A stretch of 64,000 bases of DNA from JBGPTK01 sp963797765 (GCA_963797765.1 CAWCQU010000001.1:268073-332072); one strand, 5' to 3'. Shown: positions 35,149 through 44,134, counted from the stretch's first letter. Numbers and translations: made by a program. The notes: generated from the letters alone by a model not told the origin.

Positions 35149-35863
35149 CCAACACGTCGTCGGGCGGGGCTTTTGACTTTAAGTTCCTGCGTTTCACTTT
35201 CTCGCCATAACCAGAAACTGCTTCCCAAAGAGCGGCCACGCAAACTTCATCTTCAAATACAAACGCAGCATCCACAATGGATGCTGGCGGCCTCGCGCCA
35301 TCGTGTACGGCAGAAATCGCGGAATCTGTTTCTCCAGCGTGAAGCCGGTTTCGCGTCATCACTTCGCCCAGCGACAATTCCGTCAGCGCCAGATAATGAT
35401 CGTAAAAATCCCAATATTCGCCGGCCAGATAACGAATATTCGGGCCCATCGCGATGATGCGGCCGCCGGGCTTCAGGCAGCGCCACGCCTGTAGCAATGC
35501 CTCGCGAAGATCGTGCTTCGTATAGAGATGTTCGAAAAAATTGCTGGTGAATACAACGTCCAGCGAATCATCTGCCATCGCCCAGGGTTCCGCGCAACTC
35601 TGCAGCAGAATCTGCACGCCAGTCGCGGCTCGCTGCAACGATTCGGGGTTCAGGTCAATTCCGAATCGCGTTTCCGCTCGCACGTTATTGATGAACTCGC
35701 AGTGGCCGCACCCCAGGTCGAGCACCGCGCCGCGCGCGGGAATCCACTGCGCGAAATATTCGTCCACCAGCACGCGCCAAACAGCGTCTCGATACTCGTG
35801 CAAGCCCGAGAACCGCCGTTCGTAAATTCTCTGTAGTTCGTCCGCCGAATGAGGAGCGCTCAT
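35141..35863 (-). CDS. Class I SAM-dependent methyltransferase (C-terminus frameshifted)
   Basis: 240 aa as read. SAM-binding core: AVLDLGCGHCEFINNV, FGIDLNPE, DDSLDVVFTSNFFEHL, LKPGGRIIAMGPNIRYL. After RNR the frame as read continues as LHAGETDSAISAVH, which is unlike the family. With one C removed near 35344 it becomes FTLEKQIPRFLPYTMARGRQ and ends FLVMARK at TGA 35194-35196, a common ending for these proteins. It starts by ATGA overlap with the glycosyltransferase stop, so it is the last gene of the operon. Likely methylates a glycolipid or surface sugar (inference). Confidence 0.85.
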   Translation of the reverse strand: MSAPHSADELQRIYERRFSGLHEYRDAVWRVLVDEYFAQWIPARGAVLDLGCGHCEFINNVRAETRFGIDLNPESLQRAATGVQILLQSCAEPWAMADDSLDVVFTSNFFEHLYTKHDLREALLQAWRCLKPGGRIIAMGPNIRYLAGEYWDFYDHYLALTELSLGEVMTRNRLHAGETDSAISAVHDGARPPASIVDAAFVFEDEVCVAALWEAVSGYGEKVKRRNLKSKAPPDDVLGT

Positions 35864-36720
35864 GCTGCTCCCTTTTTATAATCTCCGCGGCTCAAATACT
35901 TCTCGAGCCACAGATAAAGGCAAATGAACAAATAGCGGCTGCCCATCTCCTGGATTTTCAATTTGGTCATTCCCGTTCGCCGGTTGCGCCAGGTAATCGG
36001 CATCACCGTCCAGGAATAGCCGCGAATGATCACCTTCAGCGGAAGTTCCACCGTAATATTGAAATGCGGGGAAATCAGCGGCAGGCAGCCTTCAATTGCT
36101 TTGCGCCGGTAAGCCTTGAATGCATTCGTCGTGTCGTTCAGCGAAACACCAAACATTACGCGGATAAAAAAATTAGCCAGCCGGTTCAAGCGCAATTTTG
36201 GCCAGGGATAATCAATCACGCCGCCGCCCTTCATGAATCGCGAGCCGAACACCGCGTCCCAGCCCTCGTTGAGCAGGTTCCAGTAACGCACCACGTCCCG
36301 GCAGTCATCCGATTCGTCCGCCATCATGATCACCACGGCGTCGCCGGTCATATTCTGCAGTCCGCAATTGATGGCCCGGCCAAAACCATGCGGAGATCCG
36401 TTCTGAACCAAACGTATCTTCGGATTCTGTGCGCTCAACGAAGCAACAATCGCCGGCGTCTGATCGGTGCTGCCGTCATCCACAACGATGATCTCGTGTT
36501 CGATGCAATTCAGCCGCAGTTCCAGATGCAAATGCTCCACCGTGGACGCAATGCAGCCTTCTTCATTGCGCGCCGGAATCACCACCGATAACAGCTTGAG
36601 GGCGGAATTGGCTGGAGGCGGGGCGTTTACGCGCCGCAGCTTGCGAGCCAATCCGGATGCCTGACGGCGTGTTCGGCGATCTCTTCCAAAATCCGGGTTA
36701 GATTGATTTGTGGTTTCCAT
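35860..36720 (-). CDS. Family 2 glycosyltransferase (polyprenyl-phosphate sugar type)
   Basis: 286 aa. GT-A fold: LLSVVIPARNEEG (nucleotide site), EIIVVDDGSTDQTP, HGFGRAINCGLQ, VVIMMADESDD (DXD-like, metal), FGSRFMKGGGV, TNAFKAYRR. This resembles dolichol-/undecaprenyl-phosphate mannosyltransferases without C-terminal helices. The ATG start overlaps the epimerase gene by 94 bases and lacks a ribosome site. A TTG at 36651 is an alternative, so the N-terminus is unsure. Part of a four-gene operon for a surface sugar. Confidence 0.86.
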   Translation of the reverse strand: METTNQSNPDFGRDRRTRRQASGLARKLRRVNAPPPANSALKLLSVVIPARNEEGCIASTVEHLHLELRLNCIEHEIIVVDDGSTDQTPAIVASLSAQNPKIRLVQNGSPHGFGRAINCGLQNMTGDAVVIMMADESDDCRDVVRYWNLLNEGWDAVFGSRFMKGGGVIDYPWPKLRLNRLANFFIRVMFGVSLNDTTNAFKAYRRKAIEGCLPLISPHFNITVELPLKVIIRGYSWTVMPITWRNRRTGMTKLKIQEMGSRYLFICLYLWLEKYLSRGDYKKGAA

Positions 36721-37688
36721 GTAATTGTTTTTAGCGCTTTACTGGAATCTAAAATCAGCCAGGGAACGTCGTACGGGCGCTCCGATCCGTCGGCAACCGG
36801 CTGGTGCGGCCCGAATCGTTGATTGCACCAATCCGTCAGCTGCACAAGCGACATCGAATTCTCTTGGCCGCCAGAAACGTTTAAAACTTGGCCTTGTCCG
36901 CTGCTCCGCATCTGGATGTCTACTAGGCGAGCGAGGTCGATCGGATGCAAAGCATCTCGCACCTGAAATCCGTGGCCGCCAAAGCCCAGGTACTTCAGGT
37001 TGCTCCGCTTGTAGTGCGCGTGCAGCCAATAGGAAAAAATTCCTTGCTCGGCGGTTCCGAATTGACCGGCGCCGGCGAGCACTCCACAGCGATTGATCCA
37101 CAGCGGAAGTTGAAACGCGTTCGCATATTCTTGCGCCACCCGTTCCGACGCCAGCTTCGTCGCTCCATAAAGCGAAATGGGAGCATCCGTGCTGAAGCTT
37201 TCTCCCACGCCTGCGGCGCTAACCTCGGCGGGGTGGGATTGCTTTTCGTCCAGCGCAAACGCCGAAGACACCACTCGCAGCGGCAATTGCGCCAGGGCGG
37301 GGATCGAATACACGCGGCTGGTGCTCAATAGAATTAGGCCGGCGCGCGCGGAGCGGCAATATTCCAACAGATTGATGGTGCCCAGTAAGTTGTGCTCGAG
37401 TAATTGCCGGCTGCTGGTTTTTCCATCGCGGCTGGCCAGCACGCTGGGCTGCGCCGCCGCATCGATCACCCAATCCGCCGCCGGAAGCGCTTCCAGGTCG
37501 CTCGCCATTCGAATATCGCCGTGGAAGAGCTGCACGCCCAGGCGCTGCAGCGAGCCCCGGTTCGTCTCACTGCCCGGCCGTGAGAAATTATCCAATCCCA
37601 AAATGCTGATTCCCTCGCGCGATTCCAGAAAGTATCGCGCCAGGTGGCTACCCACGAATCCGCAGACGCCGGAGATCAGAATTTTCAT
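36627..37688 (-). CDS. NAD-dependent epimerase/dehydratase (nucleotide-sugar, extended SDR)
   Basis: 353 aa; start ATG (MKILISGVCGFVGSHLARYF) chosen because it places the Rossmann motif at the N-terminus; an in-frame start 30 bases upstream adds basic residues. GxxGxxG is GVCGFVG. DNFSRPGSE with LGVQLFHGDIR is typical of CDP-paratose/tyvelose-type epimerases. The catalytic triad is Ser in LLSTSRVYS and Tyr/Lys in SLYGATKLASE. QVRDALHPIDLARLV is the substrate-side helix. Acts in the cytoplasm on an NDP-sugar for the neighbouring transferases. Confidence 0.88.
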   Translation of the reverse strand: MKILISGVCGFVGSHLARYFLESREGISILGLDNFSRPGSETNRGSLQRLGVQLFHGDIRMASDLEALPAADWVIDAAAQPSVLASRDGKTSSRQLLEHNLLGTINLLEYCRSARAGLILLSTSRVYSIPALAQLPLRVVSSAFALDEKQSHPAEVSAAGVGESFSTDAPISLYGATKLASERVAQEYANAFQLPLWINRCGVLAGAGQFGTAEQGIFSYWLHAHYKRSNLKYLGFGGHGFQVRDALHPIDLARLVDIQMRSSGQGQVLNVSGGQENSMSLVQLTDWCNQRFGPHQPVADGSERPYDVPWLILDSSKALKTITWKPQINLTRILEEIAEHAVRHPDWLASCGA

Positions 37689-38605
37689 TTTCTTTCGCGT
37701 CCGTTTACCACGGAACAACTTTCAGGTGACATTACAGAATTCCGAATCCGTTCACTCATCGCCGCGCCCGAGCCACAGCCGCCGAAGCTGGCAGCGTTGC
37801 ATGGTCTTCCGGATTCTCCGCGTCCTGATCTGCGGGCGTGTAATAATCCAGAAACAATTTCCGGCCCTCGGAGCTGAATAGGCGAAAGTGTGCAATTCCT
37901 GTTTTCTGCAGCCAGCACTTCAGCGTGGTCGCCAGAACACCAAAACCGTATTTCACGCTTCTGTGTGAAATTGATCGAAGACGCTTCCTCGAAATATTTC
38001 GTCGGGCAGGAAACTTCGCCGATCCGGTAGCCGAAGCAAATACACTGCGCCAGGATTTCATTGTCGAACACAAAATCATCCGAGTTCTCGAGCAGCGGAA
38101 GATTCAGCAGAACTTTCTTGTCGAACGCACGGAACCCGGTGTGATACTCGGATAGTTTCGCCCCCGTGAAGGCGTTTTGAAACGCGGTGAGAATTCGATT
38201 GGCAACGTACTTGTAGAAGGGCATGCCACCCTTCAAAGCGCCGCCTCCGATGATCCGCGATCCCAGCACCACGTCGTAGACATCGAAGGCAACCATGCTG
38301 GCCATAGCCGTCACCAGCAGCGGCGTGTACTGGTAATCCGGATGAACCATCACAACAATGTCGGCGCCGGCCGCCAACGCCTCGCGATAGCAGGTCTGTT
38401 GATTTCTGCCATACCCGAAATTCTTGCTGTGAACGTAAACCTGCAAGCCAAGATCCTCGGCGATCCGCACCGTCTCATCTGTGCTGCGATCGTCGACCAG
38501 AATTTTGATGTCCACCATCTCGGGAAGCTCGCGCACAGTCTTCGCCAGTGTCTTAGCCGCGTTGTATGCCGGCATCACCACAGCGACTCGCATCCCGTTG
38601 ATCAT
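37685..38605 (-). CDS. Family 2 glycosyltransferase (C-terminus frameshifted)
   Basis: First gene of the operon; ATG after GAAGGAACCTG. GT-A motifs: AVVMPAYNAAKTL, KILVDDRSTDETV, NFGYGRNQQTCYREAL, VVMVHPDYQYTP (DXD-like region), YDVVLGSRIIGGGAL, TGFRAFDKKVL, DFVFDNEILAQC. This is the clade that forms dolichol-phosphate-type glycosides. After SINFT the frame as read runs QKREIRFWCSGDH and overshoots into the epimerase start. Dropping one base near 37965 gives RSVKYGFGVLATTLKCWLQK and a stop at 37756-37758, the family-typical ending. The catalytic domain itself is intact. Confidence 0.85.
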   Translation of the reverse strand: MINGMRVAVVMPAYNAAKTLAKTVRELPEMVDIKILVDDRSTDETVRIAEDLGLQVYVHSKNFGYGRNQQTCYREALAAGADIVVMVHPDYQYTPLLVTAMASMVAFDVYDVVLGSRIIGGGALKGGMPFYKYVANRILTAFQNAFTGAKLSEYHTGFRAFDKKVLLNLPLLENSDDFVFDNEILAQCICFGYRIGEVSCPTKYFEEASSINFTQKREIRFWCSGDHAEVLAAENRNCTLSPIQLRGPEIVSGLLHARRSGRGESGRPCNAASFGGCGSGAAMSERIRNSVMSPESCSVVNGRERK

Positions 38606-38984
38606 TCAGGTTCCTTCGCCGCTCGGAAAAACGGCGCTTTCGGCGTTACACACCCGTTCCCAGGTGTCATCTTCCCTAAGAGCATTCGCTGTGCCATCCA
38701 ACTATCCTCTAAGGCCAATAAAAATAGGGAGTTACAGGCTTATCGACAATCCGACCCATGAACTGACTACATTCGTGCACAGTGAAAGGGCCAAAAAGAG
38801 CACAGTGAGGCGTGTAAGCGATCTTCAGGCGATGGGTGTCATGCGAGGACCAGTCGAAGAAAATGGCCCGTCTGGAGGAATTTCACAGCGGCGGATGCTC
38901 ACAACGCCGCAAAATCGTCGGATTGGATGGCATTCCCGTGGAATCGCGATGGTGATTTGATCGGGTTGCGTATGGCCGTCGCGA
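38606..38984. other. Intergenic upstream of the glycosylation operon
   Basis: About 380 bases between two minus-strand genes. It should contain the operon promoter; no clear -10/-35 pair, RNA or repeat was recognised. Open frames here are antisense or unsupported. Confidence 0.4.
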
Positions 38985-39680
38985 CTACGAATCTTTGGAC
39001 CAATCGCGGTGGTCCAGGGAATAAAGCACCAGCTCCACGCGGTTCGAAATTCCTAACTTCTCGAAAATTCGGAACAAATAATTTTTCACGGTGTGAGTGC
39101 TTAGATTCAATCGCCGCGAAATATCCTGATTCGTCATTCCCTCGCTCACCAGGGAAACCACATCGCGTTCTCTTTTTGTAAGGATACTTTTCGCGTGCGG
39201 GCTGATCGCCTGATAAGGCGCCGCTCGTGTGAGCACTTCGAGCACGCACTGCAATTCATCGCTAGAGGCCCATATTTGGCCTTTGTTTACTGAGTGAATG
39301 CACTTGCAAAGATCTTCAAAAGGTTTTTTGCGGCAAAAAATTCCTTTCGCGCCCGCGCGAAACGCATTCACCACCATATCCGGCGCGGATACTTCCAGCA
39401 GCATCACGGGTTTGGTTTTCAGTTGCGAGGCGTGCAATTCTTGCAGCGCGGGAAATCCAGCCAGCGGACCTTCCTCCAAATTTGCGCTCACCAATGTAAC
39501 CTGCGGTTTCTTCTCCTCCACCCTTCGCAAAATTTCTTTAACGTTCAACGCGTGCGCCACCACCGAAAATCGGTACGGCGATTTCTTCAGCGCCTCCGAC
39601 AACAATTGACATCCCATCGCAGTGCTATCCGATACCAGCACGGTAACGGGTTCGAGGTTTGTCAGTTTGTTTTTTCGCAT
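38985..39680 (-). CDS. LuxR/NarL-type regulator with degenerate receiver
   Basis: 231 aa. The N-terminal receiver-like fold (TVLVSDSTAMGCQLLSEALK, LEVSAPDMVVNAFRAGAKGI) lacks the phosphoacceptor: the usual Asp position reads VTLVSANLEEG, although a Lys-containing KKPFED survives. The C-terminal LuxR HTH is clear: LTKRERDVVSLVSEGMTNQD, ISRRLNLSTHTVKNYLFRIF, EKLGISNRVELV. It probably binds DNA without phosphorylation or senses by another route. It stands alone between the operon and a long intergenic region. Target genes unknown; the adjacent glycosylation operon is a candidate. Confidence 0.85.
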   Translation of the reverse strand: MRKNKLTNLEPVTVLVSDSTAMGCQLLSEALKKSPYRFSVVAHALNVKEILRRVEEKKPQVTLVSANLEEGPLAGFPALQELHASQLKTKPVMLLEVSAPDMVVNAFRAGAKGIFCRKKPFEDLCKCIHSVNKGQIWASSDELQCVLEVLTRAAPYQAISPHAKSILTKRERDVVSLVSEGMTNQDISRRLNLSTHTVKNYLFRIFEKLGISNRVELVLYSLDHRDWSKDS

Positions 39681-40397
39681 TTCGAAATAGCGAGAATTCG
39701 AGACGGAGGAGCTTGGGCGAGATGCAATTTTACACTGGTGGAGTCCCCAATCACAACAGTTAGTTAATGCAAGCTACCTAGATGCAACAACTTGCACATA
39801 CCGCATAGTTCTGAAACACAGGTTTTCGGAATGGATAGATCCAATCTTGCTGTGAGCTTATAGAATCTGAACGTGTGCGATAAATTTTTGTCGGTTTGCT
39901 ATTTTATTGGCCGGTTCTCCAACTTCAGCTGTGGTCGGCCCCTCTGAACATCCCAATTGAGCAACCGCTGGACGAGAGCAGAAATCTTTTCAGCGCTAAA
40001 AGAGCGGGTGAGAAGGAGGCTGACATGGCCAAGGTGTCTCCTATAGGGAACGTCCGAAGCAGTGAAATTGCCCTGAAAAGATTCACTCGATCAAACTAGG
40101 ATTCGGGCTCATGCCTCTAAGTCATTAGAATCCATGGTTCTAAAGGATACGTCTGGGTGCATTCGCGGGTTGAATTTGGAGAATTCGGTGGCCTCTAAAC
40201 TGCTTTACACCTCTGAGTTTAATGGAGAGGTGTGCGGGAGTTTCTTTGATGCCCTTGGAGTGCAGTAAAACATTCGGGGTCGGAATGGTTTCTCGCTCTA
40301 GTTTCGCGGAGCGGCCGAACTGCGTTTGCTCCGAATATTTGGTTTGCGTTAGGTTTGGAGAATTCTTCGACACTCCAGGCGCCCCAAAAGTGGGAAC
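39681..40397 (+). other. Long intergenic region with one possible small gene
   Basis: 717 bases, A/T-rich. It contains the small ORF at 40025-40099, a 14-base sequence GCCTCTAAGTCATT (40113-40126) that also occurs at 9968-9981, and probably the promoter of the TonB-like gene. No tRNA or riboswitch recognised. Confidence 0.45.
40025..40099 (+). CDS. Possible 24-aa small protein with strong ribosome site
   Basis: MAKVSPIGNVRSSEIALKRF plus four residues. GAAGGAGG lies five bases before the ATG, one of the best Shine-Dalgarno matches in the window. The peptide is basic and not membrane-like. It may be a real small protein, a leader peptide, or the 5' stub of a deleted gene. No family recognised. 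Confidence 0.35.
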   Translation: MAKVSPIGNVRSSEIALKRFTRSN

Positions 40398-42086
40398 ATG
40401 CTGACTTTTTTTCCGAGCAACAGTTCGGACAGTTCGAATTGGATCGCCCCGAAATTGCCGAGCTTTCAGGTGAAACGCCGGAGACTTTTTTCGGGATGGT
40501 TTGGGATGCTGGCAGTGCTTCTGAAGCGCAACCGTTTCCGAAACTTGCAGTTTCCGAAATCTCTCCAGCGCGCTCAGTTGCAAGTAAATACCCGGGTTCC
40601 AAAAACTGCGATGTTCTTCTCGACCGTCCTGCACGCACTTTTTATTTTCTTGCTGGCGACGGCGTCATTCGCTTTTCTGGATGATTCCACGGCATATTCC
40701 AAACCCGAGCCGCCGCCGGATCACACGATTTTCTACGTAAAATTGGCCGATTTACCGAAGATCTTGCCCCGATTGCTGCCGCCCGGACAAGGTGGGCAAC
40801 CCGGTCGTGGAACGAAAATACAACTGCCGCCAGCTCTTGGCAGCAGCGTTCTCCGCGCAAAGTTGACGATGATTTCGAATCCCGCGCATCCCGACAACAA
40901 ACGCCAAACCATTTTGCAGAATGCTTCTACGCCCGACCTGAAAATCACGGAAGATGTTCCACTGCCGTCGTTGCTGATTCGTGGACCGAAGGTAGTTGCG
41001 ATGCCCAAACCGGACTTTCGCGCTGCTGCCCCGGTGAAATCGGCCGAGAGGCAAAACCAAGACGAAAAAGCGCCAGACCTAGCCGTCAGCCGAGTGAGCT
41101 CCGATACGCCCTTTCAAATGGCGCCGGCAGTGACCGATGCTCCACGACTTCCGGTGGCGCCCGCATCGCGACCGCTATCGGGAGGCAGCTCACAACACGG
41201 CACGGGCGAGATCGACGCTCCGTCCAGTCTGCAAGGCGGGCCGGGAGCGCAGGTCCAGGGATCGGATCTAGTTGCTCTGGGAATTGATTCCTCAGGCAAC
41301 ATGCAGGTGTTAGCGGTTCCCCCGGGCAATCGATACGGCTCATTTTCCGGTTCTCCCGCCGGCGGTTCACCTGGTTCGCCGGGTGGTGTGCCTGGTGGAT
41401 CGAGAGATGGAGGCAGTGGCGGGGCCGGCACTGGTGGCGACGGGAGCACGGGAGTTGGAAAAGGCAAGAAAGGCGGCGGAGGCGGCGGATCGGGAGATGG
41501 CGGTTTTCTCAGCCTGAATGGCACGGACGGGGCCGGAAATGTACCGGAACTCCCAGCTGTGAAATTATCAAGTTTAGTTTATGCAATTCCTCCTCCTCCC
41601 CATATGCGCAAGAATAGTCTGGTGATTACGGCGGGGCCCGTGGGCGGTGGCGGACTCGGCGTCTACGGCGCTTTGCATGGACGGAAGATTTACACCGTTT
41701 ATCTTCCAATGCCTGGTGGTAATTGGACGCTACAGTACTGCGCGCGAAACGACCCCGACGCCAAGGCAGCACCGCAGCCGCGACCGGGAGTGGTGAATCT
41801 AGATGGCGGAATTGTCGCTCCCGAAGCGGATGAGAAATTCGATTTCTTGCGGACCCCCGTCCCGAAGGAAAAAGAGAATAAGTTAGTCATTTTGCACGGA
41901 GTGATCGGAGAGGACGGCAGCATCAGCGAACTCAAGGTTTATCAAGGACTTGACACCGTGCTCGACCAGATCGCGTTAACCGCCTTCGAGCGCTGGAAAT
42001 TCCAACCAGCAATGCGTGGAGGCAAGCCTGCTTCAGTAGAGATTCTTGTGGGGATTCCGGCGCGCGGACCGCAAAAGAAAGAATAA
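40398..42086 (+). CDS. TonB-family energy transducer-like protein with Gly-rich linker
   Basis: 562 aa. A basic N-terminus precedes one transmembrane helix (FFSTVLHALFIFLLATASFA, about residues 72-91). A long Pro/Gly/Ser-rich periplasmic linker follows, with a Gly cluster near residues 310-370. The C-terminal TonB_C-type domain has VILHGVIGEDGSISELKVYQ and ALTAFERWKFQPAMRGGKPA. Several in-frame ATGs precede the helix and the exact start is uncertain (40398 or about 40506). No exbB/exbD adjacent. Sitting at the head of the pilus region it may serve envelope energy transduction for receptors elsewhere; a link to the pilus is only positional. Confidence 0.8.
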   Translation: MLTFFPSNSSDSSNWIAPKLPSFQVKRRRLFSGWFGMLAVLLKRNRFRNLQFPKSLQRAQLQVNTRVPKTAMFFSTVLHALFIFLLATASFAFLDDSTAYSKPEPPPDHTIFYVKLADLPKILPRLLPPGQGGQPGRGTKIQLPPALGSSVLRAKLTMISNPAHPDNKRQTILQNASTPDLKITEDVPLPSLLIRGPKVVAMPKPDFRAAAPVKSAERQNQDEKAPDLAVSRVSSDTPFQMAPAVTDAPRLPVAPASRPLSGGSSQHGTGEIDAPSSLQGGPGAQVQGSDLVALGIDSSGNMQVLAVPPGNRYGSFSGSPAGGSPGSPGGVPGGSRDGGSGGAGTGGDGSTGVGKGKKGGGGGGSGDGGFLSLNGTDGAGNVPELPAVKLSSLVYAIPPPPHMRKNSLVITAGPVGGGGLGVYGALHGRKIYTVYLPMPGGNWTLQYCARNDPDAKAAPQPRPGVVNLDGGIVAPEADEKFDFLRTPVPKEKENKLVILHGVIGEDGSISELKVYQGLDTVLDQIALTAFERWKFQPAMRGGKPASVEILVGIPARGPQKKE

Positions 42087-42179
42087 TGAGGTTGCTCTGA
42101 ACTCGGATAGTGAAACCGGCTAGAGTAGTTTCTAGAGACGAACTTCTCCAGTACTTCCCATCGCTATGTACACTCCGAG

Positions 42180-42198
42180 GCAGGGAAGTAGTCCCTGC
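42180..42198 (+). other. Hairpin upstream of the PilZ gene
   Basis: GCAGGGA-AGTAG-TCCCTGC, a 7-bp perfect stem about 94 bases after the TonB-like gene. It lacks a following T-run. Could be a weak 3' end or a 5' leader element of the PilZ mRNA. Confidence 0.4.
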
Positions 42199-42299
42199 AT
42201 CGGTTTGAAACCTTCGTGATCTTGCCCGTTCTGGGAATTCGCTGCTATTGTTTGCACATCAACATCGCGCAGAGTCCATTGCGCCAGAATAGAGGTTAC

Positions 42300-42632
42300 G
42301 TGTCCCGTGTAAATCTCCGAAGTCAGGAGCGTTTTTCTGTTAGAGCACCCACAGTTATTTCATGGTTGACTCGAAGCAGGTCGCGAAAGATGCAAAGCGA
42401 AGGAGCCACACTGAACATCAGCAGCATGGGAATTTACATTGTTGCTGAGCCTGGGCCTCGTGTTGGCTCCATTTTGAGCTTCGACGTTTTTTTGCCGCCC
42501 TTAAGGAAATTGGCTCGGGCAACGCGCATCAAAGGGCGAGGACGTATTCTTCGTGTCGAACCGATTGCCGGAAACTCGGCGATCCGAGGATTTGCCATTT
42601 TGAGCGAGGAGATCTTTATGGCGGAACGGTAA
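42300..42632 (+). CDS. PilZ-domain protein (c-di-GMP receptor)
   Basis: 110 aa. GTG chosen because AGAGG lies four bases upstream; the longer in-frame start lacks this. Both c-di-GMP motifs are present: RSQERFSVR (RxxxR) and NISSMG ([D/N]xSxxG), followed by the PilZ beta-barrel strands (ILSFDVFLPP, GRGRILRVEP, GFAILSEEI). It lies just before the sigma-54 activator and the Tad genes, suggesting second-messenger control of pilus production or function (inference). Confidence 0.85.
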   Translation: MSRVNLRSQERFSVRAPTVISWLTRSRSRKMQSEGATLNISSMGIYIVAEPGPRVGSILSFDVFLPPLRKLARATRIKGRGRILRVEPIAGNSAIRGFAILSEEIFMAER

Positions 42633-42667
42633 GCGGAGTCCTCGTACGGACAGTAGTTTCGAGGCGG

Positions 42668-44134
42668 ATGAATCGATCTCTCGATCCAAGGACGGTGTCC
42701 TTCATGACCCAAGAAGCGATTCGAGTCTGGTTTTGCGGACCAGCGGCAGGTTTCGCGCAAGCGATTGGCCGCGCACTCGGCGCAGGATTTGAAGTCAGAA
42801 GGTCAGAGAAATTCAATATCGAAGAATCCACGGAGCTGGCCGGCTGGTGGGACGTAATCCTCGTGGATATGCGCAGTTCAGGATCCGAAAGCTCAGTGAA
42901 TTCAGGTTTGGAAGTGCTGGAAGAAATCAGCCGTTTGGAATTCCCGCCCCCCGTAATTGTAATACTTCCCGCTAATCAGCGTGCCGCCACAGTACAAGTG
43001 ATGGAACATGGAGCCTATGACGTGGTGGCCAGTCCGCCGGACATGGTGGAATTGCGCCTGATTCTGAGGCGCGCATACAAATTCCGGCAGGTGGAAAAAG
43101 AAGCCCACGAATTGCGTTCGCAGCAGCAACTGGCCGACGGCATGGAAGATCTGATCGGTTCATCGGAGGGCATGCGGCAGGTCTACGCACTCGCCAAAAA
43201 AATCGCGACCTGTGATGTTTCGGTGTTGATCACGGGCGAGACAGGAACGGGTAAGGAACTGCTTGCGCGGGCGATTCACCGTCTCAGTCCGCGGGCATCG
43301 TCACCCTTCGTGGCATTCTCCTGCGCAAATCTTCCGGAAACTCTGGTGGACGACGAACTCTTTGGACATGAACGCGGCGCGTTTACCGGGGCGCTGACAG
43401 CACGACGCGGCAGGCTGGAAATGGCCGATCAAGGCACATTGCTGCTGGATGAAGTGGGCGATCTGAGTTTGGGATTGCAGCCGAAGCTTCTGAGGGTTTT
43501 GCAGGAACGGACTTTCGAACGATTGGGCAGCAATACGCCGATCGCCGTGAATCTCCGCCTGGTTTGCGCGACGAATCAAAACGTGGAAGAAATGGTGAAA
43601 CAGGGGAAGTTTCGAGAAGATTTGTATTATCGTCTTAACGTTGTGCAGCTTCATCTGCCGCCGCTTCGCGAGAGGCGCGACGATATCCCGGTTCTGGCTC
43701 GCCATTTCCTGCAAAGGTTTTCAGAACAATTCTCGAAGAAGGTAAAGCGCTTTACCCGCCCCACGCTTCAAGCCCTTGAGGAATACAGTTGGCCCGGCAA
43801 TGTCCGCGAGTTGGAAAATGTGGTTCAGCGCGCCGTGGCTCTTGCCGAGGGACAAGCCATTGAAGTTTGGCATCTTCCCACTGGTTTCCGGAAAGGCTTT
43901 GAACTGCCCCGGCCCGCCCGCTTATACGAAGAGGAAGTACGGGAATTCAAGCGGCGCTTGCTCTTAAGAGCTTTGCGCGAGTCCGGCTGGAAAAAAACGG
44001 AGACGGCGCGCAATCTGGGGCTCGCACGCAATTATCTCCACCGGCTAATCAATCAGCTAAACATCCGCGCCGATGAGAGTGATTTACTCGAGAAGTTGGT
44101 GGAGAAAATGCCGCCCAGCGATCGAGTGATGTAG
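42668..44134 (+). CDS. Sigma-54-dependent activator (NtrC-like response regulator)
   Basis: 488 aa. The N-terminal receiver-like domain (residues about 18-140) keeps an Asp in VILVDMRSS but lacks the usual acidic pair at its start (VWFCGPAAG) and the conserved Lys (DVVASPPDM), so phosphorylation control is doubtful. The central AAA+ domain has GETGTGKE (Walker A), GAFTGA (sigma-54 loop), LLLDEVGDL (Walker B), REDLYYRLN and WPGNVRELENV. The C-terminal Fis-type HTH is KKTETARNLGLARNYLHRLI. The start is MNRS with GAGGCGG close by; MTQEA 36 bases later is an alternative. A sigma-54-like promoter lies before the flp gene 4.4 kb downstream, a natural target. Confidence 0.9.
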   Translation: MNRSLDPRTVSFMTQEAIRVWFCGPAAGFAQAIGRALGAGFEVRRSEKFNIEESTELAGWWDVILVDMRSSGSESSVNSGLEVLEEISRLEFPPPVIVILPANQRAATVQVMEHGAYDVVASPPDMVELRLILRRAYKFRQVEKEAHELRSQQQLADGMEDLIGSSEGMRQVYALAKKIATCDVSVLITGETGTGKELLARAIHRLSPRASSPFVAFSCANLPETLVDDELFGHERGAFTGALTARRGRLEMADQGTLLLDEVGDLSLGLQPKLLRVLQERTFERLGSNTPIAVNLRLVCATNQNVEEMVKQGKFREDLYYRLNVVQLHLPPLRERRDDIPVLARHFLQRFSEQFSKKVKRFTRPTLQALEEYSWPGNVRELENVVQRAVALAEGQAIEVWHLPTGFRKGFELPRPARLYEEEVREFKRRLLLRALRESGWKKTETARNLGLARNYLHRLINQLNIRADESDLLEKLVEKMPPSDRVM

